64,000 nt of DNA from Bradyrhizobium sp. AT1 (GCF_001590795.1 NZ_JXDL01000001.1:2342561-2406560); one strand, 5' to 3'; positions 14,131 to 24,034 are shown, numbered from the stretch's first letter. Notes: generated from the sequence alone by a model not told the origin. A program made the numbers and translations.

Positions 14131-15210
14131 ATGCTGAGCCCTTCGACCATCGCGTTCGCATGCGGGCTCGCCGCCGGAGCCGTGCTTGGGGTTGCCGGCC
14201 GCGCGGGGCGTTTCTGCACGCTGGCGATGCTCGAGGACGCATTCTTCGGATCGGATTATCGCCGGCTGAAATCCTTTGCGCTGGCCGCTTCGGTCGCCCT
14301 GCTCGCGACCCAGGCCCTCGCGGCGTTCGGCATCGTCGATCTCTCGCGGTCGATCTACCTCACGGCATCGATCGGCCTTGGCGGTGCGATCATCGGCGGG
14401 CTGATGTTCGGCGTCGGCATGGCGCTGGTCGGCACGTGCGGCTTCGGCACGCTGGTGCGCGTCGGCGGCGGCGATCTGCGGGCCATCGTGGTCTTCCTCG
14501 TGCTCGGCCTGTCGGCGCTCGCGACCATGCGCGGCATCACCGGCATGCTGCGGCTGACGCTGATCGAGCCGTTGTCGGTGCGGCTGCCCGAGGGCAGCAC
14601 CCAGACCCTGACATCGCTGCTCGGCGCGGGCGGCACGATGCGCGCGATCCTCGTCGTCGCGATTTCCGCCGCGCTCGCGTTCTGGGCCCTCGCGGACGGC
14701 AAGCTGATCCGGTCGCCGCGGCTGCTGGCCTCCGGTCTTGCCGTCGGCGCCGCCGTCGCATTCGGCTGGTTTGCGACCGGATGGCTTGCCGACGACGAGT
14801 TCGATCCCGTGCGGGTCTCCTCGCTCACCTTTGTGGCGCCACCTGGTGACGCCATTCTCTACATCGCCACCTTCTCCGGAGCGCGACTCAATTTCGGCAT
14901 CGGCTCGGTCGCCGGCGTCGTCGCAGGCTCGTTTGCCGCCGCGATGCTCGCGCGCGGCTTCCGCTGGGAGGCGTGCGACGACGCGCGCGAGTTGAAACGT
15001 CACATGTCCGGCGCACTGCTGATGGGCATCGGCGGCATCATGTCGATGGGCTGCACCATCGGCCAGGGCCTGAGCGCGTTCTCGACGCTGGCGGTTTCTG
15101 CACCCATCACGATGGTAGCCATCGCCTGCGGCGCACGCCTCGGGCTCGAGTTCACCATGACCGGCGAGTGGATGCCGGCCGTGCGCAGGCTATTCGGGGC
15201 CTCGACCTGA
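14131..15210 (+). CDS. soxT: SoxT, YeeE/YedE-family transporter
   Basis: 359 residues, two pseudo-repeats and about ten membrane helices. Conserved cysteines lie in AGRFCTLAMLED, GTCGFGTLVR and MSMGCTIGQG. The AGGA that should serve the ATG at 14131 ends right at the start codon, an unusually short spacing, yet the N terminus matches relatives, so the start is kept. SoxT proteins of sox clusters belong to this family and are linked to uptake of thiosulfate or sulfur compounds and to signalling through SoxR. It follows soxR by 75 bp and ends 26 bp from the convergent receptor gene. Confidence 0.88.
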   Translation: MLSPSTIAFACGLAAGAVLGVAGRAGRFCTLAMLEDAFFGSDYRRLKSFALAASVALLATQALAAFGIVDLSRSIYLTASIGLGGAIIGGLMFGVGMALVGTCGFGTLVRVGGGDLRAIVVFLVLGLSALATMRGITGMLRLTLIEPLSVRLPEGSTQTLTSLLGAGGTMRAILVVAISAALAFWALADGKLIRSPRLLASGLAVGAAVAFGWFATGWLADDEFDPVRVSSLTFVAPPGDAILYIATFSGARLNFGIGSVAGVVAGSFAAAMLARGFRWEACDDARELKRHMSGALLMGIGGIMSMGCTIGQGLSAFSTLAVSAPITMVAIACGARLGLEFTMTGEWMPAVRRLFGAST

Positions 15211-15236
15211 CGAAGTCGCTGTCGCCGAGACAAAAC

Positions 15237-17549
15237 CTAGAACGTTCCGGCGACAGTCAGCCGGAACGTCAACGGCTCCACGGGGTGCAGCACGTAGTCC
15301 ATCACGCCATTCTGACAGACTGAAGCGGGCGCGGTGCCCGATGCGCAGAGGTTGTAGAGCGTGTCGGTCTTGAGCATCGACCCATAGGCATAACTGATCT
15401 GGTTCGCTCGCGTGTTGAAGAGGTTCAGCACGTCGAGCTGAAGGCGCCAGCCATTGTCGGTGCGATAGCCGAGGCGGCCGTTGAAGATGCTGGTCGCAGA
15501 GGAGCGGAATGCGTTGTCCTCCGTCAACGGGCTCGACGCCAGATAGCGCCAGCGTAACGTTCCGAACCAGCCGGTCTTTTCGCCCAGCGTGATGCCGGCC
15601 GACGCCACCATCGCCGGCGCGTTCGGAATGTAATTGCCGGGCGCGTTGCCTATCTGCGCCTCCGGATAGCCGGCGAGCGAGGCGTAGACCTCGGCCTGCT
15701 CGCTGTCATAGCCGCGGAAGCGCGCATGGGTCATGGCGAGATCGGCGTCGATGTCGATCCAGGACCTCGGCCGGTAGTGGTTGGTCCACTCAAAACCGTA
15801 GCGGCGGCTGGCGCGGGTCGCCGAGGTGTCGCCGGCATCGCCGGAGAACAGGATCTCGGAATCCTGGTCGAGGATGAAAAGGCTGAGCGAGGTGTCGAGG
15901 CCGGGAACGATCCTGCTGCGCACACCGACCTCAGCCCCCTTGGTCCGCACCAACAGCGGCGACGGCGTCAGCCTCGTTGCGGGATCGCCGGGGTCCTCCG
16001 TCGTGGTCGCGCCACGCGCGTCGTTGGAGTGCATGCCGTAGCCGGCGCCGAGGAAGAACTCGGTCTGATTGAACGGACCGAGCACCATCCTGAATTTCGG
16101 GCTGCCGAGCGCGGCGTCCGCGCGGCCGGAATTGTTGGCGTTGAACCGCGACGTCACGTCCGCCGCGTAATAGTCGCCGCGCCACCCCACCGTCGTCCTG
16201 AGCCAGTCCGTCCAGCGCACGGTGTTCTCGGCATAGAGGCCGACGCTGCCCTCCCCGACCTTGTCGCTGCGGACGTTGGAGAGGAAGCCGCGTTGGAAGG
16301 TGTTGGTCAGCGCGAGATCGATCGCATCATAGCGCGACTGCAGGCCGAAGGTGGTCTGCATCGGCAAGCCCGCCAGCGAGCCGTTCAGCGTGCGCGAGAT
16401 GTTGGCGCCCGCCATCAATCGGTCGTCGTGCTGGTGGAACTGGTCGCCGAGAACGGGATCGCTGAGGAAATAGGTGAAATTGTTGAAGAGGTCGAGCTGG
16501 CTCTTCACGACATAGGCGTTGGCTTTCCACGAGCCGAGTTCGTCGCTCTGCGCGATCCGGCCCGAGAGCGCAAAGCGGTTGGTGTTACCGCCGTCGCTCG
16601 GGTCTTCCGAGCCGAAGCGGCTGAGAAAGCCGCCCGTGATCGCGCGCTGCGGCACCTGGTCGGTCGAATTCCATGTGTTGGCATAGGCCATGCCGGTGAC
16701 GGACACGCCGTCGGTCGCGGTGCCCTGGCTGTAGCGCACGAGGCCGTTGAGCTTGCGCACATTGTCCGGATTGTCCCACGGACCGTTATAGGTGCCGATC
16801 TCGCCGGCCACCAGCAGCGCGCCGTCACCGACCTTCGCGGAATCCATGCCGAGCAGGCGGCGGTAGCCGAAGCTGCCTACGCCCACTTGCGCCAGTCCCT
16901 TGGTACGGTCGATCAAGCCGACATGAACGCTTCCAACCGAGGCGAAATCGCCTTCGTCGGCGAAGTACGGGCCTTTGCGCACATCCACCGAGGCGATGGT
17001 TTCCGGAATCAGCCAGTTGAGATCGGCATAGCCCTGGCCGTGCGCGTGGGTGCGCATGTTGACGGGAACGCCGTCGACAGTGATCGCAAGGTCGGTGCCA
17101 TGGTCGAGATTGTAGCCGCGCAGGAAATATTGGTTGGCTTTGCCCTCGCCGGAATGCTGCGTCACGATGAGACCGGGCACGGCTTCGAGCGCCTCGCCCG
17201 GTCGCGTGAACGGGCGCGCGTTGAGCTCTTCGCCGGCGATGGTGATCTCGCTGGCCATGCCGGGCCGGCTCTTTGCACCGGAGGCAACGCTGCGCCCATC
17301 CGAGCCTTGCGTCGCCGCCGGATAGACGAGAAGGCGGCGGCCGGCTGCTTGGGGCTTGCCGGAGCGGCGCGATGCGACCGGCTTCTTGCGTCCCGTTGTC
17401 TCGCCGCCACCGACCTGAATCGGCGGCAACTCGCGTGAGGCGTCGCTGCTCTGCGCCAACGCGCGGCCATCATCCCCGAGCAGCACCAGAACCGACAGTG
17501 CCGTCAGCGCGCCGCCGCCACGGCAAGGCTCACGCCGCCTCGGTCGCAT
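15237..17549 (-). CDS. TonB-dependent receptor, probably for nickel
   Basis: 770 residues from the ATG at 17549; an in-frame ATG at 17591 would overlap the permease gene further. Signal peptide (GGGALTALSVLVLLGDDGRALA), a basic proline-rich linker, plug domain (PGEALEAVPGLIVTQHSGEGKANQYFLRG is the plug core), and a 22-strand barrel ending in phenylalanine (VAGTF). The start overlaps the 3' end of the nickel permease gene by 20 bp, so both are in one operon behind the NikR box at 18623. Substrate nickel, or cobalt, is inferred from that context; the barrel alone does not show it. Confidence 0.85.
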   Translation of the reverse strand: MRPRRREPCRGGGALTALSVLVLLGDDGRALAQSSDASRELPPIQVGGGETTGRKKPVASRRSGKPQAAGRRLLVYPAATQGSDGRSVASGAKSRPGMASEITIAGEELNARPFTRPGEALEAVPGLIVTQHSGEGKANQYFLRGYNLDHGTDLAITVDGVPVNMRTHAHGQGYADLNWLIPETIASVDVRKGPYFADEGDFASVGSVHVGLIDRTKGLAQVGVGSFGYRRLLGMDSAKVGDGALLVAGEIGTYNGPWDNPDNVRKLNGLVRYSQGTATDGVSVTGMAYANTWNSTDQVPQRAITGGFLSRFGSEDPSDGGNTNRFALSGRIAQSDELGSWKANAYVVKSQLDLFNNFTYFLSDPVLGDQFHQHDDRLMAGANISRTLNGSLAGLPMQTTFGLQSRYDAIDLALTNTFQRGFLSNVRSDKVGEGSVGLYAENTVRWTDWLRTTVGWRGDYYAADVTSRFNANNSGRADAALGSPKFRMVLGPFNQTEFFLGAGYGMHSNDARGATTTEDPGDPATRLTPSPLLVRTKGAEVGVRSRIVPGLDTSLSLFILDQDSEILFSGDAGDTSATRASRRYGFEWTNHYRPRSWIDIDADLAMTHARFRGYDSEQAEVYASLAGYPEAQIGNAPGNYIPNAPAMVASAGITLGEKTGWFGTLRWRYLASSPLTEDNAFRSSATSIFNGRLGYRTDNGWRLQLDVLNLFNTRANQISYAYGSMLKTDTLYNLCASGTAPASVCQNGVMDYVLHPVEPLTFRLTVAGTF
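15242..15269. terminator. Hairpin between convergent soxT and receptor gene
   Basis: A perfect 10-bp inverted repeat (ACGTTCCGGC / GCCGGAACGT) with an 8-base loop overlaps the last codons of the receptor gene. Read leftward the stem is followed by TCTAGGTTTTG, a modest T run, so it may end receptor transcripts and perhaps stop soxT read-through. The T tract is short. Confidence 0.5.
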
Positions 17550-18609
17550 CGACGCATTCCAGAGCTTTCGACGTAGCCCGCCGCCGATCACCTTGGAACA
17601 TGCGGCGATAAAGCACGACCGAGGCGAGCCAGGCGATCGCGAACAGCCCGATCACGGCGAACCCGACATTGGCGAGCGACTCGTTGAGACCGTCGACCAG
17701 CGTCCACACGCCGCCGGACAGGCCGAGCCGGTCGGCGGCCAAGCCGAGCGCCTCGATGCCGCCGATCAACAACGCGACGGCCACTGAGGCGCCGGTGATC
17801 GTGAGGTTGTACCAGAGCTTTCGCAGGGGATCGACGAACGCCCATCGATAGGCGCTCACCATCAGCGCGGAATCGGCGGTGTCGACCAGCGCCATGCCGG
17901 CGGCGAACAGCGCTGGGAAAACCAGGATATCGGCCACCGACGCGCCGCGCGCGGCTTCGGTTGCGGAGATGCTGAGCAGGCCGATCTCGGTTGCCGTGTC
18001 GAAGCCGAGCCCGAACAGGAAGCCGAGCGGATACATGTGCCAGGGCTTCGTGACCAGACGAAACAGCGGCCCGAGCAGTCGCGCGAGCACGCCGCGATTG
18101 GCGAGCAACCTCTCGAGGCCCTCGGCGTCGTGAACGCCCTGCTCCCGGGCGGTACGAAACGTCCGCCACAGGCCGACGAAGATGACGAGGTTGATGGCCG
18201 CGATCACCAGCAGGAACAGCGCCGACACCGACGTGCCGATGAGGCCGCCGATCTCCTTGAGCAGGCTGTCACCGCCAAGGCTGACCACGCCGAGCGCGAG
18301 CAAGATGGTCGCGACCATGACGACGGTGGAATGGCCGAGCGCAAAATAGAGGCCGACGCTGTGCGGCGCGCCGCCCGTCTGCATCAGCTTGCGCACGACG
18401 TTGTCGATGGCGGCGATGTGGTCGGCATCGACGGCGTGGCGCAGGCCGAACACCCACGCCAGCAGCGCGGTCGCCAGCACCGTCGGCCGGTCGCCGAACA
18501 GCGCGAAGGCCCAGGTCCATGCGGCGATATTGGCGGCGATGAGCCCCCCGAACAGCATCATCGTTCCGGGCTCGATCGCTCCTAATGTCCGCCTCACCGC
18601 CAGCTCCAT
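17530..18609 (-). CDS. Nickel/cobalt permease, HoxN/HupN/NixA (NiCoT) family
   Basis: 359 residues and eight membrane helices. The family signature HAVDADHIAAIDNVVRKL lies in helix II, and the second motif LGFDTATEIGLLS is present; both are needed for Ni/Co transport. GLYFALGHSTVV is a third conserved block. ATG at 18609; a GTG one codon upstream is also in frame. The exact NikR box lies 14 bp before the start. The protein would move nickel across the inner membrane for hydrogenase or urease, neither of which is in this window. Confidence 0.93.
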   Translation of the reverse strand: MELAVRRTLGAIEPGTMMLFGGLIAANIAAWTWAFALFGDRPTVLATALLAWVFGLRHAVDADHIAAIDNVVRKLMQTGGAPHSVGLYFALGHSTVVMVATILLALGVVSLGGDSLLKEIGGLIGTSVSALFLLVIAAINLVIFVGLWRTFRTAREQGVHDAEGLERLLANRGVLARLLGPLFRLVTKPWHMYPLGFLFGLGFDTATEIGLLSISATEAARGASVADILVFPALFAAGMALVDTADSALMVSAYRWAFVDPLRKLWYNLTITGASVAVALLIGGIEALGLAADRLGLSGGVWTLVDGLNESLANVGFAVIGLFAIAWLASVVLYRRMFQGDRRRATSKALECVDATEAA

Positions 18610-18622
18610 CACTCAATCCGCA

Positions 18623-18650
18623 GTATGAGGTTTATCAAGAACCCTCATAC
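18623..18650. promoter_or_regulatory. NikR operator
   Basis: GTATGA (18623-18628), 16 bases, TCATAC (18645-18650). This is an exact match to the NikR consensus GTATGA-N16-TCATAC. It lies directly upstream of the nickel permease-receptor operon. Outer bases extend the inverted repeat to CAGTATGAGG/CCTCATACTG. No nikR gene is in the window. Confidence 0.88.
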
Positions 18651-18865
18651 TGGCAAGAGCAAGAGCCGCGCCAGTTTCGCCTCAGGGCCGAAAGGCAGCC
18701 CGAAACGGAAGCCACCTCATTGATTCAATGGACGATTTTTTGAGGCCCTCGCACGGCGCCGGGGTGGAATGCGCGGCTTCGATTGGCAAGCAACTATCCA
18801 CTTCGACGACCATTTGACCGGTCCGCGCGGGCCGGTTTTGGACCTGCAGGCCGCAAGGGCCGCGA

Positions 18866-21145
18866 TTACATGTCCACGCTCATCGACAGCAGATAGGTAC
18901 GTGGCGCTCCCAGGAAGAACGTTCCGAACGAGGCCACGCTGGACCAGTAGCTCTTGCCGGTCACGTTCTGGATGTTCGCGCGGAAAACCGTCTTCCTGCC
19001 GTTGATCGCCGTGGTGTAGCGGGCGCCGAGGTCCAGCCGGGTCCACTCCGGAATCGGCTGCTTGTTCGCGGAGTCGACGAACTGCTTTCCGGTGTAGATG
19101 ACGGCCGCATTCAAGGTGAGATCTCTCATCCACGGCAGATCCCACTCCGCCCCGATATTGGCCTGGATGTTCGGAACGCCGATCGGCGTGTTGCCCACAT
19201 TGGCCGCGACGGCGGTCTTGGTCAGAGTGCCATCCAGCAGCGAGATGCCTCCGAGGAGACGAACATCCGGCATGAGCTCGCCGTAGACGTTGAACTCGAG
19301 CCCGCGGACTCGTTGCTCGGCGGTCGCCGCGAAGCGCCCGACGGACAGCTCGCCGCTCGCCTTCGATATCTCGAAGGCGCTGAAGGTGGTTGCGATCCGA
19401 CCGAACTCCACCTTGACACCGGCCTCGTACTGTTTCGCAACGTAGGGAGCAAGTATTTCGCCGGGATTGGAAACACCCGGCTGCGTCGGCGCGATATCGC
19501 CCTTGCTTAGACCTTCGACATAGTTCGCGTACAGCGAGACATGCTCCAGGGGGCGGACCACGAGGCCGACCACCGGCGTGACGGCGGTCTTGTCATAGGA
19601 CGTCGTCAGCGTGCCAACATTGGAGGCATAGTTGTTCGCCTCGATGCCCTGGTGCCGGACACCCAGGGTCAGCAGGACCCGCTCGTCGAGCACGGACATG
19701 GTGTCGGCAATCGAAAGCCCGGTGAGCTGACTGTCCGAGAGCCGGGGCCGATCGCTGATCTCGTTGGCGAACTGGGTTGGCGCGATGGATGGATTGTAGA
19801 TGTTCGAGGCGACCGGACTTCCATTGGTGAGCCGCCGGTACAGCGCGTCATGATAGACCGAGGCCTGGAAGGCAAGGGCATGGTGGACGAAGCCGGTATC
19901 GAAGCGGGCGCGGAGGCCGCCGTCATATGTGGTTCGGTCAATGGTCAGCCCGAAGAACTGCGGCGTCGAGGTCGTGTCGCCATTCGTGTTGACGATGGTC
20001 GGAAGACCGAAGAAGCGCTCGACATTGGTCTTGGAGCCGCCGACGTCCGCGAACAGCGTGACCTGGTCGCTGAGATCGTATTCGGTGCGCAGCAACGCCG
20101 ATTTGTCGGTGATGTGCGACCATTCCCAGGGCTGGGTCACGTTCAACCGGCCGTCCGGCGCCTTTGGCACCTGCAGGCCGGGAGCCATGAGAAACGGACG
20201 CGACGGAGCATCGAACCGATCGGTTTGCGCGATGAGGTAGAGCCAGGACCTGAATCGCTCGCCTTGATAGTCGAGCGCCAGCGATCCGACGCCGGTCGTT
20301 TCGGATTGGCGATCGATCGGCGTGTCGCCGTCGCGGAGGCTCCCGCTGGCGCGGACGCCCCACTCCTTGCCGTTGCCGTAACGCCGCGCGACATCCCAGT
20401 GACCGCCGAAGCGCGCGGCCGAGCCGTAGCTTGCGGTCAGCCGGGTCAAATCCTCTTCCGCGCGCTTGGGCACGACATTGATGACGCCGCCGACGCCGCC
20501 ATTGGGCACCATGCCGGAGAGCGCGGCCGAGGGGCCTTTGAGCACTTCGAGGCGCTCGACGTAGTCGGTGAAGATGCGATAGGTCGGCGCGATTCCGTAA
20601 AGTCCCTCGAAGGCGAATTCACCGTTGTTGCCTTCGTTGATCGGGAATCCGCGAATGGTGAAGGAATCCACGATACCGCCCGTCGGGTGGGAGCTTCGCA
20701 CGGACGGATCGAGAATCAGCGCATCCGCACCCGTTGCCGCCTGCCGATCCCGGATGAATTTATCCGTGTAGCTCGTCACGTTGAACGGTGACTTCATCGT
20801 GCTGGTATTGCCGAGCAATCCCAGCCGCGCGCCTTGCGCGACCTCGCCGCCTGCAAAGGCGGGAGCCACGCCCGATTGCGCTCGCGCTGCGACGGTTTCG
20901 ACTTGCGGAGCGCCACGCACGGGCGCGCGCCGCGAACTCGATCGGGCCCGGACATCTTTTCGCTGAGCCGGTGCGCGGCGCGCCGCTTGTTGCGGCGGAG
21001 CCTCGACGGTCACGGGGGGAATGGAACTGCTGCCTTGTACCGTTTGCGATCGAGCAGGTGATTCAAACCACGCGAGCAATGCCACTCCGCTCAGCAGCGT
21101 CGCGCCAAAGCGCGCCACCGTCTCAACTCCACCCGTACGTCGCAT
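18866..21145 (-). CDS. TonB-dependent siderophore receptor
   Basis: 759 residues. Signal peptide of about 33 residues (ending SPARS), a long basic Ala/Pro/Arg-rich linker (35-90), plug domain with IVDSFTIRGFPINEGNNGEF and VERLEVLKGPSAALSGM, then the barrel ending in SMSVDM. The layout is that of FpvA/FhuE-type ferric siderophore receptors. Substrate specificity cannot be read from sequence. It is a single gene; no siderophore biosynthesis or TonB genes are near. The start ATG at 21145 follows GAGGG. Confidence 0.88.
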   Translation of the reverse strand: MRRTGGVETVARFGATLLSGVALLAWFESPARSQTVQGSSSIPPVTVEAPPQQAARRAPAQRKDVRARSSSRRAPVRGAPQVETVAARAQSGVAPAFAGGEVAQGARLGLLGNTSTMKSPFNVTSYTDKFIRDRQAATGADALILDPSVRSSHPTGGIVDSFTIRGFPINEGNNGEFAFEGLYGIAPTYRIFTDYVERLEVLKGPSAALSGMVPNGGVGGVINVVPKRAEEDLTRLTASYGSAARFGGHWDVARRYGNGKEWGVRASGSLRDGDTPIDRQSETTGVGSLALDYQGERFRSWLYLIAQTDRFDAPSRPFLMAPGLQVPKAPDGRLNVTQPWEWSHITDKSALLRTEYDLSDQVTLFADVGGSKTNVERFFGLPTIVNTNGDTTSTPQFFGLTIDRTTYDGGLRARFDTGFVHHALAFQASVYHDALYRRLTNGSPVASNIYNPSIAPTQFANEISDRPRLSDSQLTGLSIADTMSVLDERVLLTLGVRHQGIEANNYASNVGTLTTSYDKTAVTPVVGLVVRPLEHVSLYANYVEGLSKGDIAPTQPGVSNPGEILAPYVAKQYEAGVKVEFGRIATTFSAFEISKASGELSVGRFAATAEQRVRGLEFNVYGELMPDVRLLGGISLLDGTLTKTAVAANVGNTPIGVPNIQANIGAEWDLPWMRDLTLNAAVIYTGKQFVDSANKQPIPEWTRLDLGARYTTAINGRKTVFRANIQNVTGKSYWSSVASFGTFFLGAPRTYLLSMSVDM

Positions 21146-21360
21146 TTCCAGAACGCCCTCATCGATGGCCCTCTCTAGAAAGGCGTCATGATGACGGCAA
21201 CGAAAATGCGACCGCCGCGGTTTAGAATGTCTCGATCATCGACGCGTGCAGTGGAAGAACATCTGGAACGATTCAAGGCGGCCGTGGGTTCGCTCAGAAA
21301 TGACGTAACGCGGCTGGATCTGCGACAGCACGTCACTTGCAAAATGCGAAGCGATCGATG

Positions 21361-22512
21361 TTACGTATCTCTCGTCGCGAGACGAGCGATGTTGAGCTGG
21401 TGAATCTGGCTGGTGCCCTCATAGAGGCGGAACAGCCGCACGTCTCTGTACCAACGCTCGATCGAGGAGTGATCGGCGATGTAGCCGGCGCCGCCGAACA
21501 TCTGCACGCAGCGATCGGCCACGCGGCCGCACATCTCCGTCGCGAAATATTTGCACATCGACGCTTCGAGCGCGATGTCTTCGCCTCGGTCGCGCTTGCG
21601 GGCTGTTTCGAGGATCATCGATTGTGCCGCGAAGATCTCCGTGCGGCAGTCGGCGATCATCGCCTGAACCAGCTGGTAGCTCGCAACCGGCTCGCCGAAC
21701 TGAACGCGGCTCTTGGTGTGGCGGATCGCCATGTCGAGCATCCGCATCGCCGGTCCGGTCGACAGCGCGGCCAGATGAATGCGCTGCTTGTTCAGCACCT
21801 TCATGATGGTCTTGAAGCCCGCGCCTTCGCGGCCGCCGATCAGATTGACCGCGGGCACCCGGCACTGGTTGAAATAGACCGCGCTGACGGGCGAGCCCGC
21901 CTGTCCCATCTTGCGATACGGCGTGCCGGTCGAGAGGCCGGCGCTGCCGCGCTCGACGATGAAGGCCGAGACGCCCGCCGCGCCCTTCGAATGCGGATCG
22001 GTGCGCGCCGTGACGGTGAAGACGTCCGCAAGTGGCGCGTTGGTGATGAAGCACTTCTCGCCGTCGAGAATGTACTGATCGCCGTCGCGGCGGGCGGTGG
22101 TCATCACGTTCGAGGCTTCCGAGCCGGCGTCGGGCTCGGTCACGGCGAGGCAGCCGGTCCACTCGCCGCTGGCTAGGCGCGGCAGATAGGCCTGCTTCTG
22201 CTGCTCGGTACCGTCGGCGACGATCCCCTCCGAGCCGATGCCGGTGTTGGTGCCGACGCGAGCGCGAAAGGCGACCGAGCATTGCGACAGCTCGAACGCC
22301 GCCAGCACGAGCTCCTCCGTGGTGAGGCCGGCGCCGCCATAGGCCTCCGGAATGCTCCAGCCGAAGAAGCCCTCTTCGCGCATGGTGGCGACGATCTCCG
22401 CCGGGATCTCGTCGGCCTCCTCGACGCGCGCCTCGGCGGCAATGGCGACGTCGCGGACAAAGCGGCGGACACGGTCGAGCAGCGCTTCGAAAGCAGCGGG
22501 GTCGCGGATCAT
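21361..22512 (-). CDS. Acyl-CoA dehydrogenase (third, distal)
   Basis: 383 residues, full-length FAD acyl-CoA dehydrogenase. The N-terminal helical domain, the middle beta domain (LAVTEPDAGSEASN, CFITNAPLADVFTVTAR) and the C-terminal helical domain (QMFGGAGYIADHSSIERWYRD, LYEGTSQIHQLNIA) are all present. The YEGTSQ loop contains the usual catalytic-base region. It is the last gene of the ten-gene leftward operon, 22 bp after tctA. Substrate class is not set by sequence; short-branched or cyclic acyl-CoA is possible. Confidence 0.88.
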   Translation of the reverse strand: MIRDPAAFEALLDRVRRFVRDVAIAAEARVEEADEIPAEIVATMREEGFFGWSIPEAYGGAGLTTEELVLAAFELSQCSVAFRARVGTNTGIGSEGIVADGTEQQKQAYLPRLASGEWTGCLAVTEPDAGSEASNVMTTARRDGDQYILDGEKCFITNAPLADVFTVTARTDPHSKGAAGVSAFIVERGSAGLSTGTPYRKMGQAGSPVSAVYFNQCRVPAVNLIGGREGAGFKTIMKVLNKQRIHLAALSTGPAMRMLDMAIRHTKSRVQFGEPVASYQLVQAMIADCRTEIFAAQSMILETARKRDRGEDIALEASMCKYFATEMCGRVADRCVQMFGGAGYIADHSSIERWYRDVRLFRLYEGTSQIHQLNIARLATRDT

Positions 22513-22534
22513 GACATTGGCCTTCCGGTGCGGC

Positions 22535-24034
22535 TCATTCCTGGAGCGCTTCCTCCCGACGCGCGCGAATCGTCGGCAGCATGATCAGGAGGATCGCGAT
22601 GGCGGCTGCGGCGAGCAGGCCCGCCGAGAGCGGCGAGGTCAGCAGCACGGTGGCGTCGCCGCGCGACAGCACCATGGCGCGGCGGAAGTTCTCCTCGATG
22701 GCCGGGCCTAGAACCAGACCCAGCAACAGCGGCGCCGCCGGCAGTTGCAGCTTGATCAGGACGTAGCCGAACACGCAGAATATTGCGGCCTCGTAGACCT
22801 CGAACGTCCCGCTGTTGATGGAGTAGACGCCGATCGAGCAGAACACCATGATCGCCGGGAACAGATAGCGATAGGGAATGGTGAGCAGCTTCACCCACAG
22901 CCCGACCAGCGGAAGATTGAGGATCAGCAGCATCAGATTGCCGACCCACATCGAAGCGATCAGGCCCCAGAACAGGGTCGGATTCTTCGTCATCACCTCC
23001 GGTCCCGGGTGGATGTTGTGGATGTTCATGGCGCCGACCATCAGCGCCATCACGACGTTGGAGGGAACCCCTAACGTCAGCAACGGGATGAACGAGGTCT
23101 GGGCGCCGGCGTTGTTCGCCGATTCCGGACCGGCAACGCCCTCGATGGCGCCCTTGCCGAACTGTTCTGGATGCCGAGACAGCTTCTTCTCCAGCGTATA
23201 GGACGCAAAGGACGACAGCACCGCACCACCGCCGGGCAGAACGCCCAGCAGCGTGCCGAGCGCCGTGCCGCGCAGCATCGCCGGCACCATGCGACGGAAG
23301 TCGTCGCGGGTCGGAAACAGATTGGTGATCTTCTGCGTGACCAGCGACAGCTTGTCGTCCTGCTCGAGATTCCGAACGATCTCGGCGAAGCCGAAAATAC
23401 CCATCGCCAGCGGCACGAAATCGAGGCCGTCGAACAGCTGGGGAACGCCGAAGGCAAAACGCTGGCTGCCGCTGTTCAAATCGGTGCCGACGAGGCTCAG
23501 GAGCATGCCGAGCACGACCATGCCGATGCCTTCGATGAATGGACCGCTCGACAGCACCGAGGCCAGGATCAGGCCGAGGATCATCAGCGCGAAGAATTCC
23601 TTGGGGCCGAACAGCAAGGCCGTCGCCGTCAGCGGGCCGGCAAGGGCGGCCAGCGCCAGCGTCGCCACGCATCCGGCGAAGAACGAGCCGATGGCGGCGG
23701 TTGCGAGCGCGACGCCGGCGCGGCCTTGCTTGGCCATCTGGTAGCCGTCGATCGTGGTCACGACGGACGAGGACTCGCCCGGCAGGTTGACGACGATGGC
23801 CGTGGTCGAGCCGCCATATTGCGCACCGTAATAGATCCCGGCGAGCATGATCAGCGCAGCATCCGGCGGCAGCGCATAGGTGATCGGCAGCAGCATCGCG
23901 ATGGTTGCGAGCGGGCCGAGGCCGGGAAGCACACCGATCAGGGTCCCGAGCAGACAACCGAAGAAGGCGTAAAGGAGATTGGCGGGTTGGACTGCGGTGG
24001 CAAAGCCAATCGCCAGATTGTGAAAGAGATCCAT
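22535..24034 (-). CDS. tctA: TctA, large permease of a tripartite tricarboxylate transporter
   Basis: 499 residues and about twelve membrane helices. TctA signatures are FFGCLLGTLIGVLPGLGPLATIAMLLP (shown by its LPGLGP core), GIYYGAQYGGSTTAIVVNLPGE and the second-half repeat GVLPGGGAVLSSFASY. It works with TctB (24047-24514) and a periplasmic TctC. The likely TctC partner is at 32801 on the other strand. Confidence 0.92.
   Translation of the reverse strand: MDLFHNLAIGFATAVQPANLLYAFFGCLLGTLIGVLPGLGPLATIAMLLPITYALPPDAALIMLAGIYYGAQYGGSTTAIVVNLPGESSSVVTTIDGYQMAKQGRAGVALATAAIGSFFAGCVATLALAALAGPLTATALLFGPKEFFALMILGLILASVLSSGPFIEGIGMVVLGMLLSLVGTDLNSGSQRFAFGVPQLFDGLDFVPLAMGIFGFAEIVRNLEQDDKLSLVTQKITNLFPTRDDFRRMVPAMLRGTALGTLLGVLPGGGAVLSSFASYTLEKKLSRHPEQFGKGAIEGVAGPESANNAGAQTSFIPLLTLGVPSNVVMALMVGAMNIHNIHPGPEVMTKNPTLFWGLIASMWVGNLMLLILNLPLVGLWVKLLTIPYRYLFPAIMVFCSIGVYSINSGTFEVYEAAIFCVFGYVLIKLQLPAAPLLLGLVLGPAIEENFRRAMVLSRGDATVLLTSPLSAGLLAAAAIAILLIMLPTIRARREEALQE

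Noticed and set aside
18817..18836. Hairpin ACCGGTC/GGCCGGT followed by TTTT on the plus strand
   Set aside because: No rightward gene ends here; for the leftward receptor gene the T tract is on the wrong side.
21221..21227. TTTAGAA, half of an Irr (ICE) box upstream of the siderophore receptor
   Set aside because: The second half (TTCTAAA) is not present at the right spacing; a single 7-mer is expected by chance.
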